Below are positions 44,216 to 55,836 of a stretch of DNA of 64,000 nt, piece after piece. This DNA comes from Microbacterium sp. Root553 (lineage in GTDB: Bacteria; Actinomycetota; Actinomycetes; Actinomycetales; Microbacteriaceae): assembly GCF_001426995.1 (NCBI RefSeq), contig NZ_LMFY01000001.1, positions 2,915,977 through 2,979,976 on the forward strand, written 5' to 3'. The notes beneath the pieces were generated by a model. It had not been told where the DNA came from and searched no databases. It worked only from the letters and a program-made list of their open reading frames with translations. The position numbers and the translations under genes were made by a program. How positions within the stretch are numbered: the first letter of the stretch is position 1; the number at the start of each line of letters is the position of its first letter.

Positions 44216-45089
44216 GGGCGACCAGCTCCCGCGCCAGCCGCAGGTATGCCTGGGCGGCGGCGTGCTCCGGAGCGAACTCGGTGATGGGCACACCCGAGAC
44301 CGACGCATCCGGGAACTTCACGGTGCGGCCGATGACGGTCTCCAGCACATCGTCGCCGAAGGCCTCGACGACGCGCTGCAGCACCTCACGGGAGTGCAGC
44401 GTGCGCGGGTCGTACATCGTGGCCAGCAGACCGTCCATCGTGATGGACGGGTTGAGGCGGTCGCGAACCTTGTCGATCGTCTCGATGAGCAGGGCGACGC
44501 CGCGAAGAGCGAAGAACTCGCACTCGAGCGGGATGATGACACCGTGCGCGGCGGTGAGCGCGTTCACGGTGAGCAGCCCCAGCGAGGGCTGGCAGTCGAT
44601 GAGGATGACGTCGTACTCCCCCGCCACCTGACGCAGGACGCGGGCGAGGATCGTCTCACGGGCGACCTCGTTGACGAGGTGCACCTCCGCCGCCGACAGG
44701 TCGATGTTCGCGGGCATCACGTCGAGGCCCGCGACGCCGGAGTGGACGATCGCGTCGTGCGCGTCGCGCTTGGTGTCGAGCAGCAGGTCGTAGACGGTCG
44801 GCACATCGTGCGTCTGGATGCCGAGACCGGCCGACAGGGCCCCCTGCGGGTCGAAGTCGACGGCGAGCACCTTGCGTCCGTACTCGGCCAGCGCGGCGGC
44901 CAGGTTGATCGAGGTGGTCGTCTTGCCGACGCCGCCCTTCTGGTTGCAGAGCGCGATGATGCGCGCCGGGCCGTGCGACGCCAGCGGTTCGGGGGTCGCG
45001 AAACCGTGATAGGGACGCCCGGTGGGTCCCATGGGGGTGTCGTCGGTCTTCGACGTCTTCACCCTGGACTTCGCCGCGTTCTCAGCCAC
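44199..45089 (-). CDS. ParA-family chromosome segregation ATPase (Rv1708-like)
   Basis: 296 aa. A variable N-terminal tail precedes the ATPase: [20 protein letters not shown] (deviant Walker A), VDFDPQGALSAGLG and VILIDCQPSLGLLT. No ParB is next to it; it is the ParA found upstream of scpA in actinobacteria, distinct from the origin parAB. The start is GTG 45089, with AGGAG five bases upstream. Linkage with scpA and scpB suggests a role in chromosome organisation. Confidence 0.93.
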   Translation of the reverse strand: MAENAAKSRVKTSKTDDTPMGPTGRPYHGFATPEPLASHGPARIIALCNQKGGVGKTTTSINLAAALAEYGRKVLAVDFDPQGALSAGLGIQTHDVPTVYDLLLDTKRDAHDAIVHSGVAGLDVMPANIDLSAAEVHLVNEVARETILARVLRQVAGEYDVILIDCQPSLGLLTVNALTAAHGVIIPLECEFFALRGVALLIETIDKVRDRLNPSITMDGLLATMYDPRTLHSREVLQRVVEAFGDDVLETVIGRTVKFPDASVSGVPITEFAPEHAAAQAYLRLARELVARGAVA

Positions 45090-45175
45090 CGATTCTCCTG
45101 CTCCGTCGTGCTTGAACGAGTCTAGCGGGAGCCCTGTCGACCCGTGCCTCGGCGCGCGGCAGCAGCCGCACGCGC

Positions 45176-46525
45176 TCAGCCGCCCCGGAGTGCCTCCACC
45201 GGCTCGATCCGCGCCGCGCGCCGGGCCGGATACCACCCGGACCCCCACCCGACGACCGCCCCGAGCAGGGCGCCCGCCACGGCGACGAGCGGATCGGTGA
45301 CCGGAGTCCACCCCTGCACGACGGCGACCACGATCACGGCGAGCACGCCGAGCGCTGAGCCGATCAGACCGCCGATGAACCCGATGACGACGGACTCCAC
45401 CATGAACTGCGAGCCGATCTGCCGACGGGTCGCTCCGAGCGCTCGACGCAGGCCGATCTCGCCGATGCGCTCCATGACCGAGAGCAGGGTGACGTTCGCG
45501 ATCCCGAGACCCCCCGCCAGGAGGGCGATCACACCGAGGATCAGGAACACGACGTTCACGTCGGACTGCACGCTCTGGCTCAGGTCGGACGAGCCCGAGG
45601 GCGCATTCGCCTCCAGGCTGTCCGGGTCGTCGGGCTGCAGTGCGAGGACGGACTGCTCGGCGACCTGAGGACCTGCGCCGACGACGATGCGAATGTCGAG
45701 ATCGGACGGCGCGAGCAGACCGAAGTCCGCCCTGGCCGATCCGATCGGGATGATCACCGCGTCCGAGAGCTCGCTGCGTCTTTCCATGCCGTCGACTATG
45801 CCGACCACGGCATATGCGATGCCGGCGACGAAGACGGAGGGCTGCGAGTCGACCCGGTTGATGCCCATGCGCTCGGCCGCGCGTGCGCCGAGCACCGCGA
45901 CCCGATCGGCGCGGGTGTCGTGCCCCTGGTCGAAGAACCGCCCGGCGACGACCTCGCCCTCCTCGGCGTCGACGAGCTCCGGAGAGGCGGAGAAAAGCCG
46001 CGGCGACGAGACCGCCGGCGCCGACGGGTCGTTCACCGGCACAGCCGTCACCGTCTCGCCCTCGGCGAGTTCGACCTCGCCCAGCAGAGCCGCGCTCTCG
46101 ACTCCTGCGAGCAGCGCCACGCGATCCGGAGCGTCCCAGGGCAGCCGCCCGGCGGCGACCGTGGTGTTCTTCGCTCCGGACTGCGCGGTCGCCGCGGTCA
46201 CCACGACCCTCGTGGCCGCCGCTCCGTCGAACTGGCTGGCGATCTGGCCGGCCGCCGTCTGCGCGAATCCGAGAGTGGCGACGAGCGAGGCGATCCCGAG
46301 CACCGTGCCCATGATCGTCATCACGAGGCGCGCAGGGCGCGATCCGATGTCCGCGGTCGCCTCGGCGACGAGATCCTGGAAGGTGAAGCGGTCCGCGTGC
46401 GTGATCGCCGGGACGAGAGGCGCAGCCGTCGGGTCGCCCGTCACCGCGGCCCCACCGCCCTCCTGCTCGGCGGAGGCGTCCGCCCGTGCGCGCTGTCCGC
46501 GACGCCACCGCAGCGCGCGCATCAC
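45176..46525 (-). CDS. MacB/FtsX-type ABC transporter permease
   Basis: 449 aa. A cytoplasmic basic start is followed by a first membrane helix (ARLVMTIMGTVLGIASLVATLG), a large extracytoplasmic MacB-core domain, and three C-terminal helices (FLILGVIALLAGGLGIANVTLLSVMER, VVIGFIGGLIGSALGVLAVIVV, AVAGALLGAVVGWGSG). It overlaps the ATPase by four bases. Such systems extrude peptides, lipids or antibiotics with an HlyD-type adaptor, which is also encoded here. The substrate is unknown. Confidence 0.93.
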   Translation of the reverse strand: MMRALRWRRGQRARADASAEQEGGGAAVTGDPTAAPLVPAITHADRFTFQDLVAEATADIGSRPARLVMTIMGTVLGIASLVATLGFAQTAAGQIASQFDGAAATRVVVTAATAQSGAKNTTVAAGRLPWDAPDRVALLAGVESAALLGEVELAEGETVTAVPVNDPSAPAVSSPRLFSASPELVDAEEGEVVAGRFFDQGHDTRADRVAVLGARAAERMGINRVDSQPSVFVAGIAYAVVGIVDGMERRSELSDAVIIPIGSARADFGLLAPSDLDIRIVVGAGPQVAEQSVLALQPDDPDSLEANAPSGSSDLSQSVQSDVNVVFLILGVIALLAGGLGIANVTLLSVMERIGEIGLRRALGATRRQIGSQFMVESVVIGFIGGLIGSALGVLAVIVVAVVQGWTPVTDPLVAVAGALLGAVVGWGSGWYPARRAARIEPVEALRGG

Positions 46526-47253
46526 AGCTCCGTCAATCGGCCGTCGGATATCTGGATGCGGCGGCGGGCGCGCCGAGCGACATCCTGATCATGGGTGATG
46601 ACGATCAGCGTGAGCCCGTCGGCGTTGAGCTCTTCGAAGAGCGCCATGACCTCGCCGGATGTCCGGTGGTCGAGGTTTCCCGTGGGCTCGTCGGCCAGCA
46701 GCAGCCTGGGGCCGCTCACGACCGCGCGGGCGACGGCCACACGCTGGCGCTCACCGCCGGAGAGGGAGTTGGGGAAGAAGTCGACACGGTGCGAGAGTCC
46801 GACCCGGGACAGCGCCTCGCGCGCCCTGGCCTCGCGCTCGCGACGTGGCACGCCGCTGTACAGCATCGGCAGCAGCACGTTGTCGAGGACGGTGCGCCGC
46901 GGGAGCAGGTGGAACGACTGGAACACGAACCCGATGAACCGGGCACGCACGGCCGCGCGCTCGTCCTCGGTGAGGTCCCCCGTGAGCGAACCCGCGAGGC
47001 GGTACTCTCCGACGCTCGGACGGTCGAGGAGTCCGAGCAGGTTGAGCATCGTCGACTTGCCGGAACCGCTCGGCCCCACGATCGAGAGGTAGTCACCGGA
47101 CTCGATCGACAGCGTCGCCGCCTTCAGCGCCTGCACCTCGGGCGGGCCGGGGAAGGACCGCGTCACATCACGGAGCTCGACGAGCGGTGGCGCGACGACG
47201 GTCGCTCCCCCGACCTCGGGATCGACCTCGGTGGTGGCGCCCGCGTCGGTCAC
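46522..47253 (-). CDS. MacB/LolD-type ABC transporter ATP-binding protein
   Basis: 243 aa. Walker [10 protein letters not shown], the [27 protein letters not shown] segment typical of MacB/LolD, signature [14 protein letters not shown], Walker [13 protein letters not shown] and H-loop VITHD are all present. The GTG start overlaps the adaptor TGA by four bases (GTGA). The energy subunit of the three-gene exporter. Confidence 0.95.
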   Translation of the reverse strand: MTDAGATTEVDPEVGGATVVAPPLVELRDVTRSFPGPPEVQALKAATLSIESGDYLSIVGPSGSGKSTMLNLLGLLDRPSVGEYRLAGSLTGDLTEDERAAVRARFIGFVFQSFHLLPRRTVLDNVLLPMLYSGVPRREREARAREALSRVGLSHRVDFFPNSLSGGERQRVAVARAVVSGPRLLLADEPTGNLDHRTSGEVMALFEELNADGLTLIVITHDQDVARRARRRIQISDGRLTEL

Positions 47254-48872
47254 TTTCCGACCACCACGAGGTCGCCCTCGTCGAGTTCGCCGTCCACCGG
47301 CGTGACCTCCACCGCCCCCTTCGCCGCGAGACCGGTCTCCACCACGACGATCCGTGTCTCGGTGTCGTCTCCCTTGCGCGGATCCGACTCCGCCACCTCG
47401 ATGCGCGATTCTCCGCCGGGGCCGGCGGTGAGCGCCGCCAACGGCACCGACAGCACGTCGCCCTCGGTGGCACCGACCGCGATGCGCACCCGGACGTTCG
47501 CTCCCTGCAGCTGCGTGATCTGCTCGGGCGTGAGCGGGTCGGGCTCGAAGAGCACCTCCCATCGCGCCTTGTTGTCCTTGCCGGGGTTGAGTTCGACGAT
47601 GACGGCCCGGTGCTCGGTGCCGTCGGGGAGTTCGAACGTGCCTTCGCCGCCCGCCTTGAGCAGACGAGCGTCCGCCTCGGCTGCGGCGCCCGTGAGGCGC
47701 ACCGTCGCTCCCGACACGGTCATGACCGCCCCCGAGATCGAGGTGCCCCGAGAGACGTTCACCGCATCGACGCGGCGGGGCAGCTCGGTGAGGAACAGCA
47801 CCTCGCTCGACGGCAGGAACGGAAGGACGCTCTGGCGCGCGGTCTCGAGCGTCTGCGCGGCCGAGTCGACCTGAGCGCGGGCCGATTCCAGCGCGGCGCT
47901 CTCCGCCCCGGTGTTCTTCGCCGCCCACAGCTGATCGCGCTCGAGGCGCGCCGTCTGCAGGGCCCATTCCGCCTCCTGGACACTGGTGCCCTCGGCTCCG
48001 GCCCTCGCCGCGGCCAGCGCCTGCTCAGCGGCGGCGACGTTCACGTCGGCCTGCCAGCTCTCGAGCTTGCTCGGGCCGGCACCTGCGAGATTCAGCGCCT
48101 GCTGCGCCTGCTGCACGCCGTCCTCGGCGGCGCGCACCCCCTCCTCGGCGGAGCGCACCGTCTCCTCCGCGCCCTCCTCGGGCGACGGAGCGGGGTAGCC
48201 CGCCTGCGCGTAGAGCTGCCCCACGGCATTCGCGGTGGCCTGGTCGAACAGGTTCGACGTGACATCGCCGGCATCGATCCCGATGCTCACTAGGGACTGC
48301 TTGAGCTGCAGCACGTCGGGACCCGAGACGCCGATGCGCAGCGTGCGGTAGGCGGGGAGCTCACCCGGCAGGACGATGACCGGACGGCCCTCGATCTCCA
48401 GCGCGATCGAGAGCGGATCGAGCGTCGCCCCGACCTCGGGCACGGCACCGGTCACGACGCTGCCTCCCCCGGTGGTGTCGATCGTCACATCGACCGCATC
48501 CGCGTATCCGACATCGGCCCGCAGGGTCACGTCGTTGCTGAGGGGACCGAACTCGACCGGTACGGTCACCAACCCAGGGTCCGGCGTCTCGCCCGCCGAG
48601 GCGGGCGATATCAGGAAACGTCCGACCAGCAGCCCGACGACCAGGCTCAGCACCGCGCAGAGCGCGACGATCCAGAGGGTGCGATTGCCACGGAGGATGC
48701 GCCGCCAACCGCTGACGCGGGATGTGTCGACGCGATCCTCCGTCTCGTCGAGGACGGGGTCCTCGTCGGTCGGGATCAGTTCATCGACCCCCACCCCCTG
48801 TTCGGGGGCGCGTCCGCCGGTGATCGACGGGTCTTCCGGGAGTGGTGTCGTGGGTGTCTCGTCGCGCGTCAT
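47250..48872 (-). CDS. HlyD/MacA-like membrane-fusion adaptor
   Basis: 540 aa. A long acidic cytoplasmic N-terminus, one transmembrane helix (RTLWIVALCAVLSLVVGLLVGRFLI, about residues 64-88) and an extracytoplasmic part follow. The latter has a peptidoglycan-binding-like segment (VLQLKQSLVSIGIDAG...ANAVGQLYAQAGYP), a long Ala/Gln/Glu-rich coiled coil (about 210-320) and beta domains. Its TGA overlaps the ATPase gene start. The preceding lipoprotein TGA is one base before its ATG. Confidence 0.88.
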   Translation of the reverse strand: MTRDETPTTPLPEDPSITGGRAPEQGVGVDELIPTDEDPVLDETEDRVDTSRVSGWRRILRGNRTLWIVALCAVLSLVVGLLVGRFLISPASAGETPDPGLVTVPVEFGPLSNDVTLRADVGYADAVDVTIDTTGGGSVVTGAVPEVGATLDPLSIALEIEGRPVIVLPGELPAYRTLRIGVSGPDVLQLKQSLVSIGIDAGDVTSNLFDQATANAVGQLYAQAGYPAPSPEEGAEETVRSAEEGVRAAEDGVQQAQQALNLAGAGPSKLESWQADVNVAAAEQALAAARAGAEGTSVQEAEWALQTARLERDQLWAAKNTGAESAALESARAQVDSAAQTLETARQSVLPFLPSSEVLFLTELPRRVDAVNVSRGTSISGAVMTVSGATVRLTGAAAEADARLLKAGGEGTFELPDGTEHRAVIVELNPGKDNKARWEVLFEPDPLTPEQITQLQGANVRVRIAVGATEGDVLSVPLAALTAGPGGESRIEVAESDPRKGDDTETRIVVVETGLAAKGAVEVTPVDGELDEGDLVVVGK

Positions 48873-48873
48873 T

Positions 48874-49890
48874 TCAGCTGTTCTGCTCGGCGGCGGCCTT
48901 GAAGGCCTCGAGGTCGGCCTTGTTGTCCGCGATGAACTTCTCCTCCAGCGCGAACTGGATCTTCAGCGACTCATCGGCGTACGAGGTCTTGGTGCGGCAT
49001 TCGAGGTCCGCGAGGGCGAGCTTGATCTCGCGCTCGCCGAGCGCCGCCATCTCCGGGCTCTCGTTGGGGTCGACGAAGTCGGGCGACTCGGTGTCGACCG
49101 GGGTCGAGCCGTCGCCGTAGGCGGCGTCGTAGAGAGCGGACTGCTCGTCCGAGATCGACTGCTGCGCCTCGAGCTGCGCGGAGAACCCGGGCTCACCCGC
49201 GTCGTCCATGCACGACGCCCATGCCGCGTTGAGCTCTTTGAGCTCCGGCGAGTCCTGCGTCGACGTGTAGAGCTCGTTCATCTTGTCGCGGAGGTCGGCG
49301 AATTCGTCCGACTGCCACGGGTCGTCGCCTTCGAGCTCGTGCTGCGCCCAGCCCTGGCATCCCGCGGACTCCCAGCTGTACTCGTAGCTGCCGTCCTCGG
49401 ACATCTCCTCCTCGGTGGGGCCGGCACCGTAGGCGGTCTCGTAGAACGCGGTCTGCTCGGACTCCGAGAGCGACTCGATGTACTCCTGGTTGGGGTCGAC
49501 GTACTCCTCCCCGGTCTGCTCGCCCATCTCCTCGCTGTACGGGCTGTTGACGATCCCGTAGCCGTACTTCTCGACCCAGTCCTTCTTCTCGGGCTCCCAG
49601 ACGACGTCGTCACCGGAGAACACCATGCCGCCGTTGGCGGTGTTCGGCGTGTACTCGAACCCCTCCTTGGCCATGCACTCGGCCATCAGCTCCTCTTGCT
49701 CACGCTGCCGTTCCTCGTACTGCTTCTGCTGCTCCTCCTGCGACATGTCGCCGCCGTATGCGGAGGCGAGGTAGGTGCTCAGCGGGGAGTCCTCGTAGCT
49801 GAGACCCTCATCGGATGCCGGAGAACACCCCACCAGCGTCGCAGCCAGGGCGGTGGCGGCGAGGGCCGCAAGAGGTCCGGTGGAACGCAT
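48874..49890 (-). CDS. secreted lipoprotein, 338 aa, unknown function
   Basis: The signal peptide ends in a lipobox ATLVGC with the lipidated Cys22. The mature part is very acidic, rich in Glu/Gln/Tyr/Ser, with repeated SEEEM and QEEQQKQYEERQREQEEL patches and four further Cys (ECMAKEGF, AGCQGWA, ASCMDDAG, LECRTKTSY) that may form disulfides. The start is ATG 49890, with AAGGAG six bases upstream. First of a four-gene unit with the HlyD/MacB exporter, so it may be the accessory or cargo protein. No family recognised. Confidence 0.83.
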   Translation of the reverse strand: MRSTGPLAALAATALAATLVGCSPASDEGLSYEDSPLSTYLASAYGGDMSQEEQQKQYEERQREQEELMAECMAKEGFEYTPNTANGGMVFSGDDVVWEPEKKDWVEKYGYGIVNSPYSEEMGEQTGEEYVDPNQEYIESLSESEQTAFYETAYGAGPTEEEMSEDGSYEYSWESAGCQGWAQHELEGDDPWQSDEFADLRDKMNELYTSTQDSPELKELNAAWASCMDDAGEPGFSAQLEAQQSISDEQSALYDAAYGDGSTPVDTESPDFVDPNESPEMAALGEREIKLALADLECRTKTSYADESLKIQFALEEKFIADNKADLEAFKAAAEQNS

Positions 49891-50021
49891 GTCGTACTCC
49901 TTCGTCGATCGACCCGAGTGATCCGAGGTCTCCCGTAAGCCTAGGGAGAAAGGGGAATTCCTCGCGTCCCCCAAAAGGATGACAAAAACTGGTCGTCGAC
50001 CGGGGCGGCGTACCGCTAGGA

Positions 50022-50924
50022 TCAGCGCGCGCGCGGATGCGACGTCGCGTAGATGTCCCGCAGGGTGTCGACCGACACATGGGTGTAGATCTGGGTCGTC
50101 GCGACCGAGGCATGCCCGAGAAGCTCCTGCACCACGCGGACGTCGGCTCCGCCCTGCAGCAGATGGGTCGCGAACGAGTGCCGCAGCGTGTGCGGAGAGA
50201 CCTCGGCCGTGATGTGCGCGCTCTCGGCGGCGGCGCGGATGACGAGCCAGGCGCTCTGACGGGACAGCGGTGCACCGCGCGCCCCGAGGAACAGACGAGC
50301 GGAGGCACGCCCCTTGGCGGCGAGTCCCGGACGCACCCTGGTGAGATACGCGTCGACGGCGGCCCGGGCGAAGGATCCGACGGGCACGATGCGCTCCTTC
50401 GACCCCTTGCCGCGCAGGCGCAGGACGTCGCCGTGCGCGAGGTCGTCGACGTCGAGGCCGACGGCTTCGGAGACCCGGGCGCCCGTCGCGTAGAGCAGCT
50501 CGAGCAGAGCCCGATCGCGGATGCCGAGCGGGTCCTCGGCCGACGGCGCGGCGAGCAGCCGCTCGACCTGATCGATGGTCAGGGCCTTCGGCAGCCGCTG
50601 CGGCGCTTTCGGAGGACGCAGGCGGCCGCTCGGATCGTCGATGTCGATGCCCTCCCTGGTGAGGAAGCGATGCCACCCGCGCACCGAGGACTGCAGACGC
50701 GCGAGACTCGAGGCGGCGGGCGCCGGATCGGCACTCGATCGGTCGGCGATGAAGCGTCCGACCACCGCGGCCGTGATCGCCGAGGTGTCGGCGATCCCCT
50801 CGGCGTCCAACCACTCGACGTACGCCGTGAGGTCCCGGCGGTATGCCGCGATCGAGTGCTCGCTGAGCCCGCGCTCGATCGTGACATGGCGCAGATAGGC
50901 GTCCAACGCTCGATCGAGCTGCAC
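50022..50924 (-). CDS. xerD: site-specific tyrosine recombinase XerD
   Basis: 300 aa. Catalytic residues are present: Arg in [13 protein letters not shown], HxxR in [14 protein letters not shown], His in [16 protein letters not shown], and the nucleophile Tyr in that same segment. It resolves chromosome dimers with XerC. The start is GTG 50924, with GGAG six bases upstream and two bases after the nudix TGA. Its position downstream of nudix matches Rv1700-Rv1701 (from memory). Confidence 0.95.
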   Translation of the reverse strand: MQLDRALDAYLRHVTIERGLSEHSIAAYRRDLTAYVEWLDAEGIADTSAITAAVVGRFIADRSSADPAPAASSLARLQSSVRGWHRFLTREGIDIDDPSGRLRPPKAPQRLPKALTIDQVERLLAAPSAEDPLGIRDRALLELLYATGARVSEAVGLDVDDLAHGDVLRLRGKGSKERIVPVGSFARAAVDAYLTRVRPGLAAKGRASARLFLGARGAPLSRQSAWLVIRAAAESAHITAEVSPHTLRHSFATHLLQGGADVRVVQELLGHASVATTQIYTHVSVDTLRDIYATSHPRAR

Positions 50925-50926
50925 GC

Positions 50927-51518
50927 TCAGCTCCGGTCGCGCAGCCTCTGCGCGGCGGCGAAGACGCCGATCGTCAGGATGCCGTTGCGCATGCGCCCGT
51001 CGAGCACGGCGGAGACGGCGTCGTCGAGCGGAATCCACTCGACGCGGATGTCGGCCTCTTCGTCCTCACGATCGTGCGCGGTGGGCGCGGCGGAGATCCC
51101 GGTGGCGAGGAACAGGTGGATGACCTCGTCGTTGCCGCCCGGCGTGGTCCATGACGAGACCAGCGGCTCCCAGTGCGCCGCGACGAGATCGGCCTCCTCG
51201 GCGAGCTCCCGCCTGGCGGCCTCGAGCGGATCCTCGCCCGGCACGTCGAGCAGGCCGGCCGGCAGCTCCCAGTCCCGATGGCGGATCGGATGCCGGTACT
51301 GCTGGATGAGCAGCACTCGTCCGTCGTCGTCGAGAGCGAGAATGGCCACCGCCCCCGTGTGCGCCACGTACTGGCGACGGATCTCCCCGTCGCCGTAGCG
51401 CACCCGGTCATCGCGCACGTCCCAGACGACGCCTTCGAACGCGAGCTCGCTGGTGAGCACCTCCGGCTGGAAGGGCTCGTCGCGCAACTCGTGCGACTCA
51501 GGCATCGGCTTCGCCGAC

Positions 51519-51526
<8 letters not shown>
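50927..51526 (-). CDS. Nudix hydrolase, ADP-ribose pyrophosphatase type
   Basis: 199 aa from this start. The Nudix box is [24 protein letters not shown], followed by ELPAG-type context (RDWELPAG) and a C-terminal GILTIG. Family members hydrolyse ADP-ribose or related sugars. The start is uncertain: in-frame ATGs at 51538, 51526 and 51505 lie in a tandem 21-bp duplication at the pyrG end. The 51526 choice overlaps pyrG by eight bases. Confidence 0.9.

Positions 51527-51534
<8 letters not shown>
51494..51534. repeat. two tandem 20-bp copies at the pyrG/nudix junction
   Basis: The same 20-bp sequence occurs at 51494-51513 and 51515-51534, offset 21. It duplicates the pyrG stop region and so creates several possible nudix start codons. 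Confidence 0.9.
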
Positions 51535-53219
<1,685 letters not shown>

Positions 53220-53233
53220 GGGCTTCGATCCTA

Positions 53234-54925
53234 TCAGTCGGTGGAGGACCCGAGGGTGAGAAGTTCCCGGGCATGGGTGATCGCGGCATCCGAATCGGTG
53301 AGTCCCGACAGCAGTCGAGCCATCTCGGCCTCGCGCTCCGGTCCGTCCAATCGCCGCACACTCGACGCGGTGACCGCCCCGTCGTGCGACTTGACGACCG
53401 ACAGATGGTTCGTCGCGAAGGCGGCGACCTGCGCGAGATGGGTGACGGCGATGACCTGAGACTTCTGTGCGAGCCGGGCGAGTCGTCGCCCGACCTCGAT
53501 CGCCGCAGCGCCGCCGATACCGGCATCCACCTCGTCGAAGACGAACGTGGCCACGGGGTCGGTCGCCGCGATGACGACCTCGATCGCGAGCATGACGCGC
53601 GACAGCTCTCCGCCCGATGCCCCCTTGGCGACCGAGCGGGGCTCGGCGCCGGGGTGCGGAGCCAGCAGGATGGCCACGTCATCGCGACCGTGCGTGCTCT
53701 CTGCGCCGAGGGTGACGGAGACCTGCAACGTCGCATCGGGCATCGCGAGCGCGTGCAGCTCCTCGCTCACCGCGACGCCGAGGCGTGCGGCGGCGGCCGT
53801 GCGGGCGGCCGTCAGCGTCTCGGCGCGAGCATCGAGGTCGGCGCGTGCCGCATCGCGCTCGGCCTCGAGTCGGTCGACGCGCTCGCCGTCGTCGTCGAGT
53901 TCGGCCAGTCGCGCCGATCCGGTGCGCCAGAGCTCGAGCGCGTCGTCGAGCGAGCCGTGCGCGCGGATGAGAGTGCCCAGCGCCGCCCGGCGCTCTTCGA
54001 CCGCGGCGAGCTCGTGCGGACCGGACTCGTCGAGGTCGGCGAGGTACGCCGACAGCTGCCCCGCGACGTCCGCGATGCGATAGCCGATGTCGGCCAACGC
54101 GGCGGAGACGTCGGTGAGCGAGGCATCCGAGACGCGCTCGAGGGCGCGACGGGCCTCGGCGACGAGCGCGGAGGCATCCGGCTCGCCCTCTTCGCTCGAC
54201 AGCGCACTGTGGGCGAGCGATGCGGCGAGGCGCAGCTCCTCGGCGTTCGCCAGCCGCTCGGCCCGAGCGGACAGCTCGACGTCTTCGCCGGGTTCGGGTG
54301 CCGCGGCCTCGATGAGCGCCAGAGCCTCCCTCAGGCGGCTCGCCTCTTCGGCCCGACGATCGCGGTTCTCGGTGATGTCGACGATCTCGGCATCCAGTGC
54401 GCGCCAGCGCTCGAACGCCTCTGCGTAGGCCTGCAGCGGCACCGCGATGCCAGCGCCTCCGAAACGGTCGAGGGCGTCGCGCTGAGCGGACGCCGAACGC
54501 AGCCGCAGCTGCTCCGACTGACCGTGCACGACCACCAGCTCCTCGGCCAGAGCCGACAGCACCCCGGCGGGTGCCGCGCGTCCGCCGACGCTCGCCCGGC
54601 TGCGCCCCTCGGCGCTCAGCGTGCGGGAGACGTACAGCTCAGCGGCGCCGTCGCCGGCCGGTTCGAGCTCTCCCCCGGCGTCTGCCACGATGTCAGCGAC
54701 ATCGCCGGTCGACGGCACGATCCACACACCGGCGACGGATGCCTGCCCGGCACCCGCTCGGACGGCGCCCGAGTCCGCACGCTGCCCGAGCAGCAGGCCG
54801 AGACCGGTCACGACCATGGTCTTGCCCGCGCCGGTCTCGCCGGTGATCGCCGTGAACCCGGCGCCGAGCGGCAGAACGGCATCGGCGATCACGCCGAGCC
54901 CCTGCATCCGCATCTCCTCGATCAC
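53234..54925 (-). CDS. recN: DNA repair protein RecN
   Basis: 563 aa, SMC-like ATPase acting in double-strand break repair. The N-terminal Walker A is [11 protein letters not shown]; there is a central helical coiled-coil region (residues about 150-370), then [12 protein letters not shown] for Walker B and [14 protein letters not shown]. The GTG start overlaps the nadK TGA by three bases. The gene is expected to be SOS-inducible, but no LexA box is seen inside nadK. Confidence 0.95.
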   Translation of the reverse strand: MIEEMRMQGLGVIADAVLPLGAGFTAITGETGAGKTMVVTGLGLLLGQRADSGAVRAGAGQASVAGVWIVPSTGDVADIVADAGGELEPAGDGAAELYVSRTLSAEGRSRASVGGRAAPAGVLSALAEELVVVHGQSEQLRLRSASAQRDALDRFGGAGIAVPLQAYAEAFERWRALDAEIVDITENRDRRAEEASRLREALALIEAAAPEPGEDVELSARAERLANAEELRLAASLAHSALSSEEGEPDASALVAEARRALERVSDASLTDVSAALADIGYRIADVAGQLSAYLADLDESGPHELAAVEERRAALGTLIRAHGSLDDALELWRTGSARLAELDDDGERVDRLEAERDAARADLDARAETLTAARTAAAARLGVAVSEELHALAMPDATLQVSVTLGAESTHGRDDVAILLAPHPGAEPRSVAKGASGGELSRVMLAIEVVIAATDPVATFVFDEVDAGIGGAAAIEVGRRLARLAQKSQVIAVTHLAQVAAFATNHLSVVKSHDGAVTASSVRRLDGPEREAEMARLLSGLTDSDAAITHARELLTLGSSTD

Positions 54926-55836
54926 GACACGACCCCCTGACCGCGCCATCCGGCGACGGGCAGCTGGAACTTGCGCACGAGCCTGTTGGTGAACTCGGTG
55001 GGATGCAGGCGAGCCAGACGCACCGGCCGCGAGGAGCGACGCACCACGACGCGTGCACCCGGAGGGAGATCGTGGGAACGACGCCCGTCGCACCAGAGGA
55101 TTCCCGACCCCGAGGTCCCCTCGAGCATCTCGATGGCGACGGCCGCGTCAGGGCTGACGACGAGCGGCTTGGCGAACAGCGCGTGGGCTGACAGCGGCAC
55201 GACCGCGATGGCCTCGACGCTCGGCCAGATCACGGGGCCGCCGGCCGAGAAGTTGTACGCGGTCGACCCGGTCGGGGTCGAGACGACCATGCCGTCGCAT
55301 CCGAAGCTCGACAGCGGCAGTCCGTCGATCTCGAGCACGACCTCGATCATGCGTTCGCGGCTCGCCTTCTCGACGGTCGCCTCGTTGAGAGCGAATGTCT
55401 CGTAGACGACCACGCCGTCGGCATCCTTCACCCGCACCGACAGCGCCAGCCGCTCTTCGACGCCGTAGTCGCGGTCGATCACCTTGCGCATCGCGGCGTC
55501 CATGTCGTCGCGGTCGATCTCTGCGAGGAACCCCACGTGTCCCATGTTGATGCCGAGCACCGGTGCCGTGCACCCTCGCACGAGCTCTGCCGCGCGCAGG
55601 ATCGTCCCGTCACCGCCGAGGACCACCGCGAGCTCGAGGTCCTCCTGCTGGACGGTGTCGCCGAGCACGTCGATGTCGGCGAAATGGGAGTCGACGGCGC
55701 GAAGATCCAGGCTGTCGTCGGCGGCGAGCACCGGGCGGATCCCGGCATCGCGCAGCGAGTCGACGACCCGCCGGGCTGCCGCGACGGTGTCCTCGCGTCC
55801 CGCGTGGGCGACGATCAGGATGTTGCGTTCGTTCAT
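54922..55836 (-). CDS. nadK: NAD kinase
   Basis: 304 aa. The catalytic LGGDGTILRA motif and the NGxHxGF-like NMGHVGFLAEID are present, as are the NEATVEKASR and STPTGSTAYNFSAGGP segments. It makes NADP from NAD and ATP or polyphosphate. The start overlaps tlyA by four bases (ATGA). Confidence 0.96.
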   Translation of the reverse strand: MNERNILIVAHAGREDTVAAARRVVDSLRDAGIRPVLAADDSLDLRAVDSHFADIDVLGDTVQQEDLELAVVLGGDGTILRAAELVRGCTAPVLGINMGHVGFLAEIDRDDMDAAMRKVIDRDYGVEERLALSVRVKDADGVVVYETFALNEATVEKASRERMIEVVLEIDGLPLSSFGCDGMVVSTPTGSTAYNFSAGGPVIWPSVEAIAVVPLSAHALFAKPLVVSPDAAVAIEMLEGTSGSGILWCDGRRSHDLPPGARVVVRRSSRPVRLARLHPTEFTNRLVRKFQLPVAGWRGQGVVS

